Shown here: positions 6,617 through 14,834 of the stretch, one piece after another | Position numbering within the stretch: position 1 is the first letter of the stretch | How the letters are laid out: every line of letters starts with the position of its first letter | Source of the DNA: an uncultured Bacteroidia bacterium | GTDB taxonomy: Bacteria; Bacteroidota; Bacteroidia; Bacteroidales; F082 | DNA: 38,951 nucleotides | Direction: 5' to 3' | NCBI GenBank assembly: GCA_902767725.1 | Contig: CACXIM010000029.1 | Span: forward strand, 1 to 38,951 | Program-made: the position numbers and the translations under genes | Notes under the pieces: generated by a model | Seen by the model: only the letters and a program-made list of their open reading frames with translations | What the model was told of the DNA's origin: nothing | Database searches by the model: none

Positions 6617-8710
6617 TCACCCAATGGGCACCGTCAGCTTGAAAACAATGTTGCGCCCCATATTGAACACACCTCGTCTTCCCGTCACGACATTCAAATC
6701 CGCATATTTCAGGCGGCTCAAATGGTCTTGATAGCACACATCCGTGAGGTTGTCGACAATCAAGGTCAGCTCGGCGACTTTCTTGCCTTTGATCAAGATT
6801 TCAGTTCCGGCCGATAGCCCTAACAAAAGGTAAGATGGCGTGGCTGTCTCGGTATCGTAGGCTGCATAATAATGGTCTTGCCTCAAACACCAGTCCATGC
6901 GGGCGGCAACATAGGCGTTGTTGAACACCTTGCCGTCGTGTGTGAGTTCGTATTTCACATCTGCCGAAAGGCGCGGTGCGGGCGTCATCGGGAGCCAACG
7001 CATCTCTTCTGGCTGGTGCAGCAACTGAGCGTTGACGTACGAAAACGCCGCCCCAATATGAAGAGCATGGAAAGGATGGATATCCAAACTCGCTTCAAGG
7101 CCCATCAGCATCGCCTCGCCTTGGGCGTATGCGAAAGTCATTAGGTCGGGCTCGATGATGCTGTCGATACGATGCAGGTAGATGTAGTTGCTGATGTGGT
7201 TGGCAAACACAGCAGCATTCAACTCAAAATAGCGCGTGGCATAATTCAGGCCTAAATCAGCTTGTAAGCTATATTCAGGCTTAAAGTTATGGTTTCCTAT
7301 CTCATATCTCAACGAGCCTTCGTGTTCGCCATTCGAGGCCAACTCACTGATGTTGGGGGCACGGTAACCTCGGGCAAGATTGAATTTCAGATCCAGCCTT
7401 TCAGTGACTTCACACGTCGCCCCCAAACTACTCGTAACGCCTTGAAAATGTCGTGTAAAGTCCTCAAAACGCACCTCGTCTTCCTCAATCAAGCCCTTTG
7501 CTACCAAGTAGCGGTAGTCGAAACGGAGTCCGCCGCTGAGATTCCAACGCCCCAATCCTTTGGAAGCCGTTGCATACACGCCAGCGTCAAACAAAGCATA
7601 GTCAGGGATAAGATATTCCTCACCTAAATTGATGGACTTCTGCCCCATGCCATTCAATCCCGTCGAGATCTTCCAGCCCGCTTTCTCTTCCGAGACATAA
7701 CGGACATCATAGTTCAGCGTATGCAGTTGCAGATAAAGACCATATTCGTCGACTGATTCCTCAAACTCCTTGCGACGGTTTTGTTGATAACCTGCAATAA
7801 CCTTCAAATGTCCAGATGACAGGTTGATGAAACTTTCCGAAACCGCTTTGTAGTGATATACCCGCTGATAAGGCAAACCGTGACGATACGACAGCAGAGT
7901 GTTATCTTCCGAGAGCAACTCTCCCGTCACCGTGTCGCGCTCGCCTTCCACGATGCTCGGGGTGAGGTTATAATAGCCGAATTTCAGGTTAGTGAAGCCC
8001 CAATTGCGCATCAGTCCGGCTTTGAGCGAAAAGGCACGCTCACCAAATTGAGAGTTAGGCACATAGCCGTCAAAACGGTTCCTGTAGGCACGGGCGTGCT
8101 TTTCGCTAAATCGAGCATCCCAAGTAAAGCCTTTCTGGTTTCCAGCAAGATTGAATGATGCACCCAACAAGCCATTATTTGTTTGATATTCAGCGTTCAC
8201 CTTACCTTTGATGCTACCTTCGGGTAATGTGGGCAACCCTTTAAAAACCAACACGCCACCCATGGCATCGGAACCGTACATGAGGCTGGCGGGACCTTTC
8301 AGGATCTCCACCGTGCCAACCTCGTTGGCATCGATTTCAATGCCGTGTTCGTCACCCCACTGCTGGCCTTCCTGACGAATGCCGTCGTTGACGACCACAA
8401 TGCGGTTATAGCTCAGTCCACGGATGACGGGTTTTGAGATGCCATTGCCCGTGGTGATTTGTGAGACACCAGGCTGTTTGGCGATGGCGTCTATCAGATT
8501 GGTGGACGGCAACTGATGCAGCTCCTTGGCTTGAAGCATCAAAATGGGCATGGGCGTCTCTTTCATCTTCATGTCGCCCACGGCACCTGTCACCGTCACC
8601 TCCTTTAATTCCAAATGCCTGTAAAACATGTCGGTAGAGTCAGGCAAACTCTGTGATGTCATCGGCAATACATACGCCAATGACAAGGCTATTAATAATG
8701 ATTTTTTCAT
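6617..8710 (-). CDS. TonB-dependent outer-membrane receptor
   Basis: A 697-residue receptor with signal peptide (about 1-19). The plug domain (about 40-160) carries the usual signatures: the family-specific VTVTGA start, VIRGLSYNRIVVVNDG and VEILKGPASLMYGSDAMGGV. A barrel of about 520 residues follows, with RGYRAPNISEL typical of siderophore/vitamin/metal receptors, ending in a short aromatic-containing strand. It lacks the carboxypeptidase-like extension of SusC proteins, so a small ligand such as a metal or metal chelate is more likely than a glycan. It follows, by 49 bases, a small His/Cys protein with its own promoter; that pairing also points to metal uptake. No cobalamin riboswitch is evident upstream. 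Confidence 0.9.
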   Translation of the reverse strand: MKKSLLIALSLAYVLPMTSQSLPDSTDMFYRHLELKEVTVTGAVGDMKMKETPMPILMLQAKELHQLPSTNLIDAIAKQPGVSQITTGNGISKPVIRGLSYNRIVVVNDGIRQEGQQWGDEHGIEIDANEVGTVEILKGPASLMYGSDAMGGVLVFKGLPTLPEGSIKGKVNAEYQTNNGLLGASFNLAGNQKGFTWDARFSEKHARAYRNRFDGYVPNSQFGERAFSLKAGLMRNWGFTNLKFGYYNLTPSIVEGERDTVTGELLSEDNTLLSYRHGLPYQRVYHYKAVSESFINLSSGHLKVIAGYQQNRRKEFEESVDEYGLYLQLHTLNYDVRYVSEEKAGWKISTGLNGMGQKSINLGEEYLIPDYALFDAGVYATASKGLGRWNLSGGLRFDYRYLVAKGLIEEDEVRFEDFTRHFQGVTSSLGATCEVTERLDLKFNLARGYRAPNISELASNGEHEGSLRYEIGNHNFKPEYSLQADLGLNYATRYFELNAAVFANHISNYIYLHRIDSIIEPDLMTFAYAQGEAMLMGLEASLDIHPFHALHIGAAFSYVNAQLLHQPEEMRWLPMTPAPRLSADVKYELTHDGKVFNNAYVAARMDWCLRQDHYYAAYDTETATPSYLLLGLSAGTEILIKGKKVAELTLIVDNLTDVCYQDHLSRLKYADLNVVTGRRGVFNMGRNIVFKLTVPIG

Positions 8711-8759
8711 TTTAGTCTTGTTGTAATGTTATAAATACAGTAAATTGATTCTCTGATAT

Positions 8760-9074
8760 TTACAACAAGACTGGCGGGGCGCGTGAGGAGAATGGTTGTT
8801 CGAAAACTGAAACAGCATCTTGAACCATCGGAATGGACTCCATCATGGTTTCCGGCAGGTCGACTGTCACAACCACTTGTGGAGTCGCCTCGTAAGCTAG
8901 TTGATGGAACTGGCAAAGCAAACACCCGTCTTCGTCCATTATTGACGAATGCTGTTCATCAACCGCATCGGCATCTCTCGAGGGATAAGCATGAACATGA
9001 AACGACGACAACAACCACATTGGCAGATAGATGGCCAATAGGAATAACGCTATCTTATTTTTCTGTCGTTTCAT
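8760..9074 (-). CDS. small exported His/Cys protein, candidate metal-binding
   Basis: A 104-residue protein with an N-terminal hydrophobic helix (about 8-26) that could be a signal peptide or anchor. It then shows HVHAYP and the compact motif CLLCQFHQ (51-58); paired Cys and His in a short periplasmic protein is the pattern of DUF2946-like metal-associated proteins, though I am not certain of the family. It is the first gene of a two-gene unit with the TonB receptor, 49 bases upstream of it. A TATCTTTG element at 9095-9102 lies about 20 bases before its ATG. It may hand a metal ion to, or sense metal for, the receptor. Confidence 0.75.
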   Translation of the reverse strand: MKRQKNKIALFLLAIYLPMWLLSSFHVHAYPSRDADAVDEQHSSIMDEDGCLLCQFHQLAYEATPQVVVTVDLPETMMESIPMVQDAVSVFEQPFSSRAPPVLL

Positions 9075-9094
9075 CTCTTCAAACTTTCAACGGG

Positions 9095-9102
9095 CAAAGA
9101 TA
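9095..9102 (-). promoter_or_regulatory. -7 element of the small protein and TonB receptor pair
   Basis: TATCTTTG on the minus strand, exact match to TAnnTTTG; transcription would start near 9088, leaving a leader of about 14 bases. It faces the divergent thiol-oxidoreductase gene, and 183 bases separate the two starts. Confidence 0.65.
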
Positions 9103-9257
9103 TGTTTTTTTATTCAAATGTAGTTTGTCCGTTCATTCAACACCACCTTCATGAATTAGTCCTTAAAACCCTCAATCCGATTTTTTTTGCTTTTGCTGTA
9201 ACAAAATCCGCTCTTCTCCGTATTACTGCAAAAGTAACCTAACGAAGAAAAACTAAA

Positions 9258-10316
9258 ATGAAAACAAGACTACTCTTATCTATCGCACTAACGCTGATGA
9301 TTGGTTTCAGCGCATGCCATTCCAACCAAAAACAATCTGATTATTGCACCGTCAAAGGAACCGTGAAGGGCCTTTCCGAAGGCACCAAACTCGAATTGCT
9401 CGATGAGTTCAACCATTGGGAGGTTGTAGGCACGGGATCGGTTAAAAAAGGCGCCTTTGAGATTCACCCTGATGTTTCGTCGCCCACCCATGCGTATCTT
9501 TATGTTAGAAAAGGCATGCAATTGAAAGATTTCATTTTGGAGCCAGGAACAATCCTCGTCGAAGTGGATGCCAACGACGAGAAGGACTATGCCACGGGAG
9601 CTAAAGGGACCCCTTCCAACGAAATTGATTACAAATATTTGGCGCTTTCCCACAGTGGGAATCAGGAAGCCGCCCAAGCCATAACGGACTCTGTGCTTAA
9701 TGCCGAGCAAATTGGAGCATTGGCATTGGCACATGTTGAGCGCTGGAGCAAGTCGTCCGTCCAAGCATTGGGTGTTCTGGATCGTTTGTCGCCCGAATTG
9801 GCAGCATTGCCCTATATTGACGAATTGAGGAAAGAATTGACGCAACGCATAAAGACTGAACCTCGAACGGAAGGCAGTGATATTGTTCCTCTATTCATTG
9901 ACATGGAGTATCCCGACGTGAACGGCAAACCGGTCAGTCTGAGTTCGGTGGTAAACGTCCCTAACAACCGCTATGTCCTTGTCGATTTTTGGGCTACTTG
10001 GTGTAGCGGATGCGTGGAAGCCATGCCTCAATTGAAAGAGATTTACGCCAAATACCATGAGAAAGGACTGGAAATCTACGGTCTTTCTGTGAATTCCGAT
10101 CGCAAACTATGGGGGTCTTTTGTTGAAGAACGCCAACTTGCGTGGGTCAATGTATGCGATGGTACCGGAGGAAGTAAAGAGGACAGCAAAGTCAGGCAAG
10201 ATTACTCGCTTCGAGGCTATCCGACCACGCTGCTGATTGACTGTCAAAGCGGAGAGGTCATTGCTCGTGGCGAACTGGAAGAAATTGATACGATGCTTGC
10301 TGAGTTGCTTAAATAA
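9258..10316 (+). CDS. TlpA-like thiol-disulfide oxidoreductase lipoprotein with DUF4369 domain
   Basis: A 352-residue exported redox lipoprotein. The signal peptide ends in a lipobox with Cys20 (IGFSAC). Residues 29-110 form a DUF4369-type beta domain, about 120-200 are helical, and about 212-352 are a thioredoxin-like AhpC/TSA domain with active site WATWCSGC (Cys249/Cys252) and a cis-proline in GYPTT. Such proteins reduce or shuffle disulfides at the cell envelope; the partner is unknown. The next gene begins 5 bases after the stop, so they form an operon. The promoter between it and the divergent pair is not clear. Confidence 0.9.
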   Translation: MKTRLLLSIALTLMIGFSACHSNQKQSDYCTVKGTVKGLSEGTKLELLDEFNHWEVVGTGSVKKGAFEIHPDVSSPTHAYLYVRKGMQLKDFILEPGTILVEVDANDEKDYATGAKGTPSNEIDYKYLALSHSGNQEAAQAITDSVLNAEQIGALALAHVERWSKSSVQALGVLDRLSPELAALPYIDELRKELTQRIKTEPRTEGSDIVPLFIDMEYPDVNGKPVSLSSVVNVPNNRYVLVDFWATWCSGCVEAMPQLKEIYAKYHEKGLEIYGLSVNSDRKLWGSFVEERQLAWVNVCDGTGGSKEDSKVRQDYSLRGYPTTLLIDCQSGEVIARGELEEIDTMLAELLK

Positions 10317-10321
10317 ATGCC

Positions 10322-11509
10322 ATGAAATCCATCATCAAATACTTATCCTTCGTCATCTGTGCATTTGCCTTTGCATCCTGTGCGATTGTCAGAGGCTATA
10401 GGGCTGATGGTTTGTATGGCCCAAATATTTTCAGCTTTGAACATTGTGAGCACGACACGATTGCCAATGGTGATAAAGTGTTTCATTTCCCCGTGGCAGA
10501 GAGGCCTGTATGGATAGACACCTTGCATTTTTTCAACGATCCACCGCGTTATAATAACGCGACTTTTGTTGAAGCGATAGCCAGGGAAAGCAAAACACAA
10601 GGGGTGCTGATCATCCATAACGACAGCATCGTTTTTGAGCAGTACTGGGGCGATTTCTCTGCGGAACGCATGGCTACCGTTTTTTCTGTCTCCAAATCCA
10701 TTACATCGTTGCTATGCGGCATTGCCGTTGACGACGGCTATATCCGAAGTATTGACGATCCCGTCACAACCTATTTGCCGGAGTTGAAAGGAAAGGACCC
10801 GAGGTGGGGACGTCTCACCATCCGCCATCTGCTAGATATGCAAAGCGGACTTGACTTCGACGACACCTACGAGTTCTCCATGAAGGGTTTGAAGCGTGTT
10901 AATGCCATAGCAAGATTGAACTACGGACACGATATCAAGAGGCAGATCCGTGGTTTGAAATTCCGTTGTGAACCAGGCACTGACTTCCGCTACGAGAGCA
11001 TGACGTCAGCGATACTGGGGGTTGTCATTGAACGGGCCTCTGGGAAGCGCTATGCCGATTATCTCAGCGAGAAAGTTTGGAAACCACTCGGAATGGAATC
11101 TTCGGCATTAGTGAATATCGACAGTCGTAAACACGACGTGGCACATGCTTTTGGCGGCATCACGCTCACCATAAAGGACCTTGCCAAGATAGGACGACTC
11201 TACCTGAACCATGGCGTATGGGATGGCAAACGCATCGTTAGCGAGGAATGGATACGCTTGTCATCGGAATATGACCCAAGTAACCATGGTTATCATTTCA
11301 ACTGGTATAACCTTAGATACGAAGGTTATGGCAAGTCACCTTATCCCGGTTACTACGCCTTGGGCATCTGCGAACAGGTGCTATACGTCAACCCCTACCA
11401 AAACCTGATTATGGTAAGAATTGGAATGAGCAACAATGTTTCCACTGCAATTCCAGTGCTATTTGAAACTTTGTGTCATTATTGGATCAACACGCCGAAA
11501 CAAAACTAA
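10322..11509 (+). CDS. serine hydrolase lipoprotein, class C beta-lactamase family
   Basis: A 395-residue lipoprotein (lipobox Cys20) of the penicillin-binding/beta-lactamase-like esterase family. The catalytic serine is in SVSK (122-125) and the general base in a Y-x-S triad, YES (224-226). The third motif, usually HxG or KTG near residue 340, is not clear; GYYALG occupies that region. Members include peptidases, esterases and lactamases, so the substrate is undetermined. It shares an operon with the upstream thiol oxidoreductase (5-base gap); both should sit in the envelope. Confidence 0.88.
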   Translation: MKSIIKYLSFVICAFAFASCAIVRGYRADGLYGPNIFSFEHCEHDTIANGDKVFHFPVAERPVWIDTLHFFNDPPRYNNATFVEAIARESKTQGVLIIHNDSIVFEQYWGDFSAERMATVFSVSKSITSLLCGIAVDDGYIRSIDDPVTTYLPELKGKDPRWGRLTIRHLLDMQSGLDFDDTYEFSMKGLKRVNAIARLNYGHDIKRQIRGLKFRCEPGTDFRYESMTSAILGVVIERASGKRYADYLSEKVWKPLGMESSALVNIDSRKHDVAHAFGGITLTIKDLAKIGRLYLNHGVWDGKRIVSEEWIRLSSEYDPSNHGYHFNWYNLRYEGYGKSPYPGYYALGICEQVLYVNPYQNLIMVRIGMSNNVSTAIPVLFETLCHYWINTPKQN

Positions 11510-11519
11510 TCTTTTTTTC

Positions 11520-11527
11520 TATTTTTG
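11520..11527 (+). promoter_or_regulatory. -7 element of the MATE gene
   Basis: TATTTTTG, exact TAnnTTTG match, 11 bases after the hydrolase stop. The predicted leader before ATG 11594 is about 60 bases, long for this group, and could have held a lost N-terminus. Confidence 0.6.
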
Positions 11528-11593
11528 CAGCCGCTTATCAGAAGGAGTCGCCGAGATAGTCTTGCAGCCCTCGTTTAAGCTTCAGGATATGAA

Positions 11594-12829
11594 ATGAACA
11601 GCCTTCCTTCCAGAACCAAAGCCCTGCTTTTCGTGGGCCGTGGCGTGGGCGCGCTGGGTCTTGCTGCCGTCAACATCGCCATGCCGCTCATCAGCTCGAT
11701 GCTGAGCGTGGCTATCATGATCATTTCAGGCGGCATCGTCATCACGGGCTTCGCCAAAGGACAAGGCGACGAAGCGCGGGCGAAAGGCTACACCTCGCTT
11801 ACTTTCGTCACCTTGTTGGTCACCATCGCGGTGCTATCCGTCTTGGTCGGACTCTTTCTCAAACCTTTGTGCTATTTCCTTGGCAGCAATGATGAGGTGT
11901 ATCCTTTTGTCCGACAATATCTTGGCATCATTGGCTGTGGCTTCATCTTCTATTGCATCCCCAACTTCACGGAGGCCTTTACCCGCCTCAACGGGAAGCC
12001 CAACTGGGTGTTTGTCAGCGGCGTCATCTGCTGCGTGGTGAACATCGTTCTGGACTATTTCTTCGTGCTGCGTTTCGGCTGGGGCGTGGCCGGAGCCGCG
12101 ATAGCCACTTGCATCGCCAACACCACGGCGGCCTTGGTGCTATTTCGCTTTGTCCGCTTCGGCAAGATGATGGGCGGGCGCAAGGAAATCAAAAAGATGT
12201 TCTTCAATGGCTCGTCGGAGATGCTGACCTCGGTTTCGGCGGCGGTCACAACCTACATCTTCAACCTCGTGCTGATGCGTGAGATTGGCACGAAGGGCGT
12301 GGCGGCCTTCACCATTGTGTGTTACCTCAACTTCATCGTCAACATGTCGATTTTCGGGCTATCGCAGGCCATGTATCCCTTGATGTCGTACAGCGTCGGC
12401 GCCCAAAACCACAGAAGGGTCAAATCGCTATTGGCCAATGCTCTGCTTCTCGGTGGCGGCATCGGTATCGGAGTGTATCTGCTCGTTTTGGTTTTCAAAC
12501 ACGGCATAGCGAGTGCTTTCAGCAACGGTGACTTGGAGTTGCAAACGCTGACCACCGTGGCGACCACCTATGTCACATTACATTATTTAGTGTCGTTCGT
12601 TAATATTGTGGCTTGCAGTTTTCACACCGCCATCGAGCGGCCTTTGGAGTCGGTGGTCATCGCCCTCTGCCGAAGCATCGTCTTTGTGCTGATTCCCATG
12701 TTTTTGCTCACCCCTATCATTGGACAGGATGGCATCTGGCTCAGCATGCCTATTGCCGAGGTAATGACGTTGATGGTCAGCATCCCGCTGGTGCTGGTTT
12801 CGATGAAAAGATTGACACGAACGAAATAA
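11594..12829 (+). CDS. MATE-family efflux transporter, N-terminally short
   Basis: A 411-residue inner-membrane transporter of the MATE superfamily. The conserved start of helix 1-2 region VGRGVGALGLAAVNIAMP appears at residues 14-31, whereas full-length relatives (about 440-460 residues) have some 35-40 residues, including most of helix 1, before it. Later helices are complete, for example the half-repeat at LSQAMYPLMSYSVGAQN. Drug or metabolite efflux driven by Na+ or H+ is the family role. The bases between the promoter and ATG 11594 do not encode the missing helix in any frame I checked, so the protein may be shortened or inactive. Confidence 0.85.
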   Translation: MNSLPSRTKALLFVGRGVGALGLAAVNIAMPLISSMLSVAIMIISGGIVITGFAKGQGDEARAKGYTSLTFVTLLVTIAVLSVLVGLFLKPLCYFLGSNDEVYPFVRQYLGIIGCGFIFYCIPNFTEAFTRLNGKPNWVFVSGVICCVVNIVLDYFFVLRFGWGVAGAAIATCIANTTAALVLFRFVRFGKMMGGRKEIKKMFFNGSSEMLTSVSAAVTTYIFNLVLMREIGTKGVAAFTIVCYLNFIVNMSIFGLSQAMYPLMSYSVGAQNHRRVKSLLANALLLGGGIGIGVYLLVLVFKHGIASAFSNGDLELQTLTTVATTYVTLHYLVSFVNIVACSFHTAIERPLESVVIALCRSIVFVLIPMFLLTPIIGQDGIWLSMPIAEVMTLMVSIPLVLVSMKRLTRTK

Positions 12830-12834
12830 AGCAG

Positions 12835-12842
12835 TATCTTTG
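12835..12842 (+). promoter_or_regulatory. -7 element of the flavodoxin-like gene
   Basis: TATCTTTG, exact TAnnTTTG match, starting 5 bases after the MATE stop, with the ATG about 31 bases downstream. Confidence 0.65.
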
Positions 12843-12873
12843 CAACAAATCAACAAATCATCTATTCTACACT

Positions 12874-13410
12874 ATGAACACTCAAATCATCATTTACGGT
12901 AGCGAGTATGGCTCGACCAAGCGATATGCCGAACAGTTGTCAGAGATTACGGGAATCGAAGCCGTCAATTACAAAGAAGTAAAAGACATTGGCGATTACA
13001 AAAGGGTTGTCTATCTCGGGGGAATCTTTGCCGGTGGTGTCATGGGACTGAAGAAAACGGTCGGCAAGATGACTCCTCAGCAGGAACTGGTTTTGTCCAC
13101 AGTGGGCATGACTGACCCCAATGAAACGGCCTATTTCGAAGGCATCAGGAAAGCACTTAAGGCTCAACTTCCAGCGTCTTTCTATGACGAAAACAAGATC
13201 TTTCATTTGAGAGGCGCCATGGACTACGATCAGCTCGGCTTCAAGCATCGCATCATGATGAAGATGTTCCACTCGATGATGGTTAAGAAGCCCGAATCGG
13301 AGCTCACCGCTGATGCAAAGACCATGTTGGAAACCTACGGCAAGCAGGTGGACTTCGTGGATTTTGATGGGCTCAAGCCTATCATTGAGATTATGGGTAA
13401 AACGAAATAG
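12874..13410 (+). CDS. flavodoxin-domain protein
   Basis: A 178-residue cytoplasmic protein with a flavodoxin fold, similar to protoporphyrinogen-oxidase (HemG)-like flavodoxins. The FMN phosphate loop is IIYGSEYGSTKRYAEQ (6-21), followed by the YLGGIFAGG loop near 47-55. An in-frame extension to 12613 exists but lies inside the MATE gene; ATG 12874, 31 bases after a good -7 element, is the natural start. The cupin gene follows after 6 bases, so the two are co-transcribed. The electron partner or substrate is not known. Confidence 0.85.
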   Translation: MNTQIIIYGSEYGSTKRYAEQLSEITGIEAVNYKEVKDIGDYKRVVYLGGIFAGGVMGLKKTVGKMTPQQELVLSTVGMTDPNETAYFEGIRKALKAQLPASFYDENKIFHLRGAMDYDQLGFKHRIMMKMFHSMMVKKPESELTADAKTMLETYGKQVDFVDFDGLKPIIEIMGKTK

Positions 13411-13416
13411 GGAAAA

Positions 13417-13878
13417 ATGGAAAGCAACACGGACTATTTAAATGCAATTGAAACGCTTCAGTTGGAGCCGCATCCTGAAGGAGGCTACTACCGTCAGCTG
13501 TATGGCAACGACGCCACGGGCAAAAAGGACATCTCCACAATCTACTACATGCTCACCGGTAGCGACATTTCGGCTTTCCACCGTCTGCACGGTGTGACGG
13601 AGATATGGTACTATCACGCCGGTGAGCCGCTTAACCTCTATGTTATTGACACGGAGGGGCATTTGACCGTTCATCAGCTGTCGCCCAAGGGTGAGATGCA
13701 GGTGGTCATCCATCCAGAGGAATGGTTCGCCGCCGAAATCCCTTCGAAAAAAGGATACTGTTTGGTGGGCTGCGCCGTGGCTCCGGCCTTCAGCTTCGAG
13801 AACTTCGAGCTCGGGAACAAAGACGCCCTTTTACAACAGTATCCTCAATATGCTGAAATCATCGATAGACTAACATGA
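13417..13878 (+). CDS. DUF985-type cupin protein
   Basis: A 153-residue single-domain cupin of the DUF985 family. The conserved beginning LEPHPEGGYYRQLY (residues 16-29) and the metal-site region HRLHGVTEIWYYHAGEPL are both clear. Family function is unsettled; sugar-epimerase-like and metal-binding roles have been suggested. It sits 6 bases after the flavodoxin gene, and its stop overlaps the next start by 4 bases (ATGA), which implies translational coupling. Confidence 0.85.
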   Translation: MESNTDYLNAIETLQLEPHPEGGYYRQLYGNDATGKKDISTIYYMLTGSDISAFHRLHGVTEIWYYHAGEPLNLYVIDTEGHLTVHQLSPKGEMQVVIHPEEWFAAEIPSKKGYCLVGCAVAPAFSFENFELGNKDALLQQYPQYAEIIDRLT

Positions 13879-14111
13879 TGACCCTCGACACCACTAATAT
13901 GTGCTCGCACTTGCAGAAAAAGCTATTCGATGAGGATGGCGAATACCATCGTCTTTGGATGGCTATGCAAGATGACGTGGAACTGACTGCCGTGGTTCGC
14001 TCAAGGCAGCTCCACATCTATCGCAATGGAAAAAAAGTGTTGGTGCTGGCTGGGAAGTCTGCTCCGAAGATTTTAAGGGAAGATCCGATTTGTGAGATGA
14101 TAGCAGATTAA
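13875..14111 (+). CDS. short unknown protein, probably truncated
   Basis: A 78-residue soluble protein starting in an ATGA overlap with the cupin gene. It contains FDEDGEYHRLWMAMQDD and VVRSRQLHIYRNGKK followed by LAGKSAPKI. This looks like the N-terminal part of longer Bacteroidetes proteins, possibly PD-(D/E)XK-nuclease-like ones, but I cannot name the family with confidence and no nuclease residues are present. Its end meets the repeat-rich block at 14126-14350, so it may be the left-hand broken gene of the accessory island. Confidence 0.55.
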   Translation: MMTLDTTNMCSHLQKKLFDEDGEYHRLWMAMQDDVELTAVVRSRQLHIYRNGKKVLVLAGKSAPKILREDPICEMIAD

Positions 14112-14125
14112 GCCTAGGAAAATGT

Positions 14126-14287
14126 CTATCCTAATATGAAAACCCGACATTGCATATCGGGGTGTGGTAGGATCAAGCAGCCATGTCATGCCGACGCTGG
14201 CATGTGCGATGGCGGGCATCTATGGCTGCGGCATACAGGAATCCGCCTATCCTAATATGAATACCCGACATTGCATATCGGGGTGTG
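14126..14287. repeat. two 41-base direct repeats with internal hairpins
   Basis: A 41-base unit starting CTATCCTAATATGA occurs at 14126-14166 and 14247-14287 with one mismatch, a period of 121 bases. Each holds a hairpin, CCCGA - 9 bases - TCGGG. Between them lies a perfect stem CATGCC/GGCATG (14187-14204). The arrangement resembles a small palindromic repeat family, not coding sequence. Confidence 0.85.
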
Positions 14288-14295
14288 ATGGGGTC

Positions 14296-14347
14296 GTCCT
14301 TTCAGGACTTGGCCTGACACATTGTCAGCGTCTGCGTCCCGCAGACG
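14296..14347. repeat. two short perfect palindromes
   Basis: GTCCT-TTC-AGGAC (14296-14308) and CGTCTGC-GTCCC-GCAGACG (14329-14347) follow the direct repeats. They have the compact stem with 3-5-base loop typical of REP-like elements; similar units occur at 36267-36331. Confidence 0.7.
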
Positions 14348-14442
14348 GTGGTGGGTGGTGCTGCTAAGGTGTCACTGCTCACATCCATTTTTATCAAAAT
14401 CCTTCTTTTTACTCTTTTCCCCTTTGATTTCCCAAGTTTTTG

Positions 14443-14450
14443 TATTTTTG
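14443..14450 (+). promoter_or_regulatory. -7 promoter element before the structured region
   Basis: TATTTTTG, exact TAnnTTTG match, with TTTG at 14423-14426 as a possible -33 element. Transcription would start near 14457, almost 380 bases before the methyltransferase ATG, so the region up to 14775 would be transcribed as RNA. Confidence 0.65.
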
Positions 14451-14456
14451 CGCCTG

Positions 14457-14781
14457 CATCTGTATGAATTGCCTATTTGAAAAAAATGAGCAAATAATTT
14501 GCAGAGCACTACATATGAAAAGGCGTTACTGACGCTTTGTTTTTGGTTGTTTCGAAACTACCACAATCGAATTAGCGGTCAAAACAATGCAGGAGTAATT
14601 GCCACGGAGTGTTGTATATGCTCTCCGTAGTGTGCAGGGGGTACATGTACCTCCATGCACACTTTACGGGTGTATCATATACTCCAACGTGGGTGTTTCT
14701 CTTTCCTGTTTACCGCTAAGGCTGTGGTAGGCCTCGAACAACGAACAGGCAGATGGAGAGCACCCACGCTTTTTATATGTG
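14457..14781 (+). ncRNA. candidate structured RNA or attenuating leader of the RM genes
   Basis: No gene fits here, yet inverted repeats follow one another on one strand: TATTTG/CAAATA (14474-14496); GGCGT/ACGCC-like stem near 14522; GGT-T-GTTTCGAAAC-T-ACC (14545-14562); a long imperfect hairpin of about 80 bases (14606-14685) with apex GTACATGTAC and paired blocks GGAGT/ACTCC, CCGTA/TTACGG and GTGTGCA/TGCACAC; and CGTGGGTG/CACCCACG (14689-14768) with extra pairing, followed by a T-run. A promoter precedes it and the methyltransferase ATG lies about 65 bases after the T-run. It may be a free small RNA ending at the T-run or a leader controlling read-through into the methyltransferase. I match it to no named RNA family. 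Confidence 0.5.
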
Positions 14782-14834
14782 GTTTGCATAAATAAACGAG
14801 CCTGATTCAGGGTGCCTAGGGCAAAAAGAGCATT

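Noticed and set aside
8711-9257. Cobalamin riboswitch before the TonB receptor
   Set aside because: The leader of the receptor pair is only about 14 bases and no conserved B12-box-like sequence was seen.
14126-14287. CRISPR array
   Set aside because: Only two repeat units 121 bases apart, no further spacers and no cas genes.
14164-14367. 67-residue frame through the repeats
   Set aside because: Its sequence is made of palindromic repeat DNA, and it has no ribosome-binding site or family resemblance.
14606-14685. Invertible promoter (phase-variation switch)
   Set aside because: The arms are imperfect and meet at the centre, with almost no DNA between them to invert, and no recombinase is nearby.
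14457-14781. Retron ncRNA
   Set aside because: No reverse transcriptase gene is found in the window, so the structured region is not called a retron.
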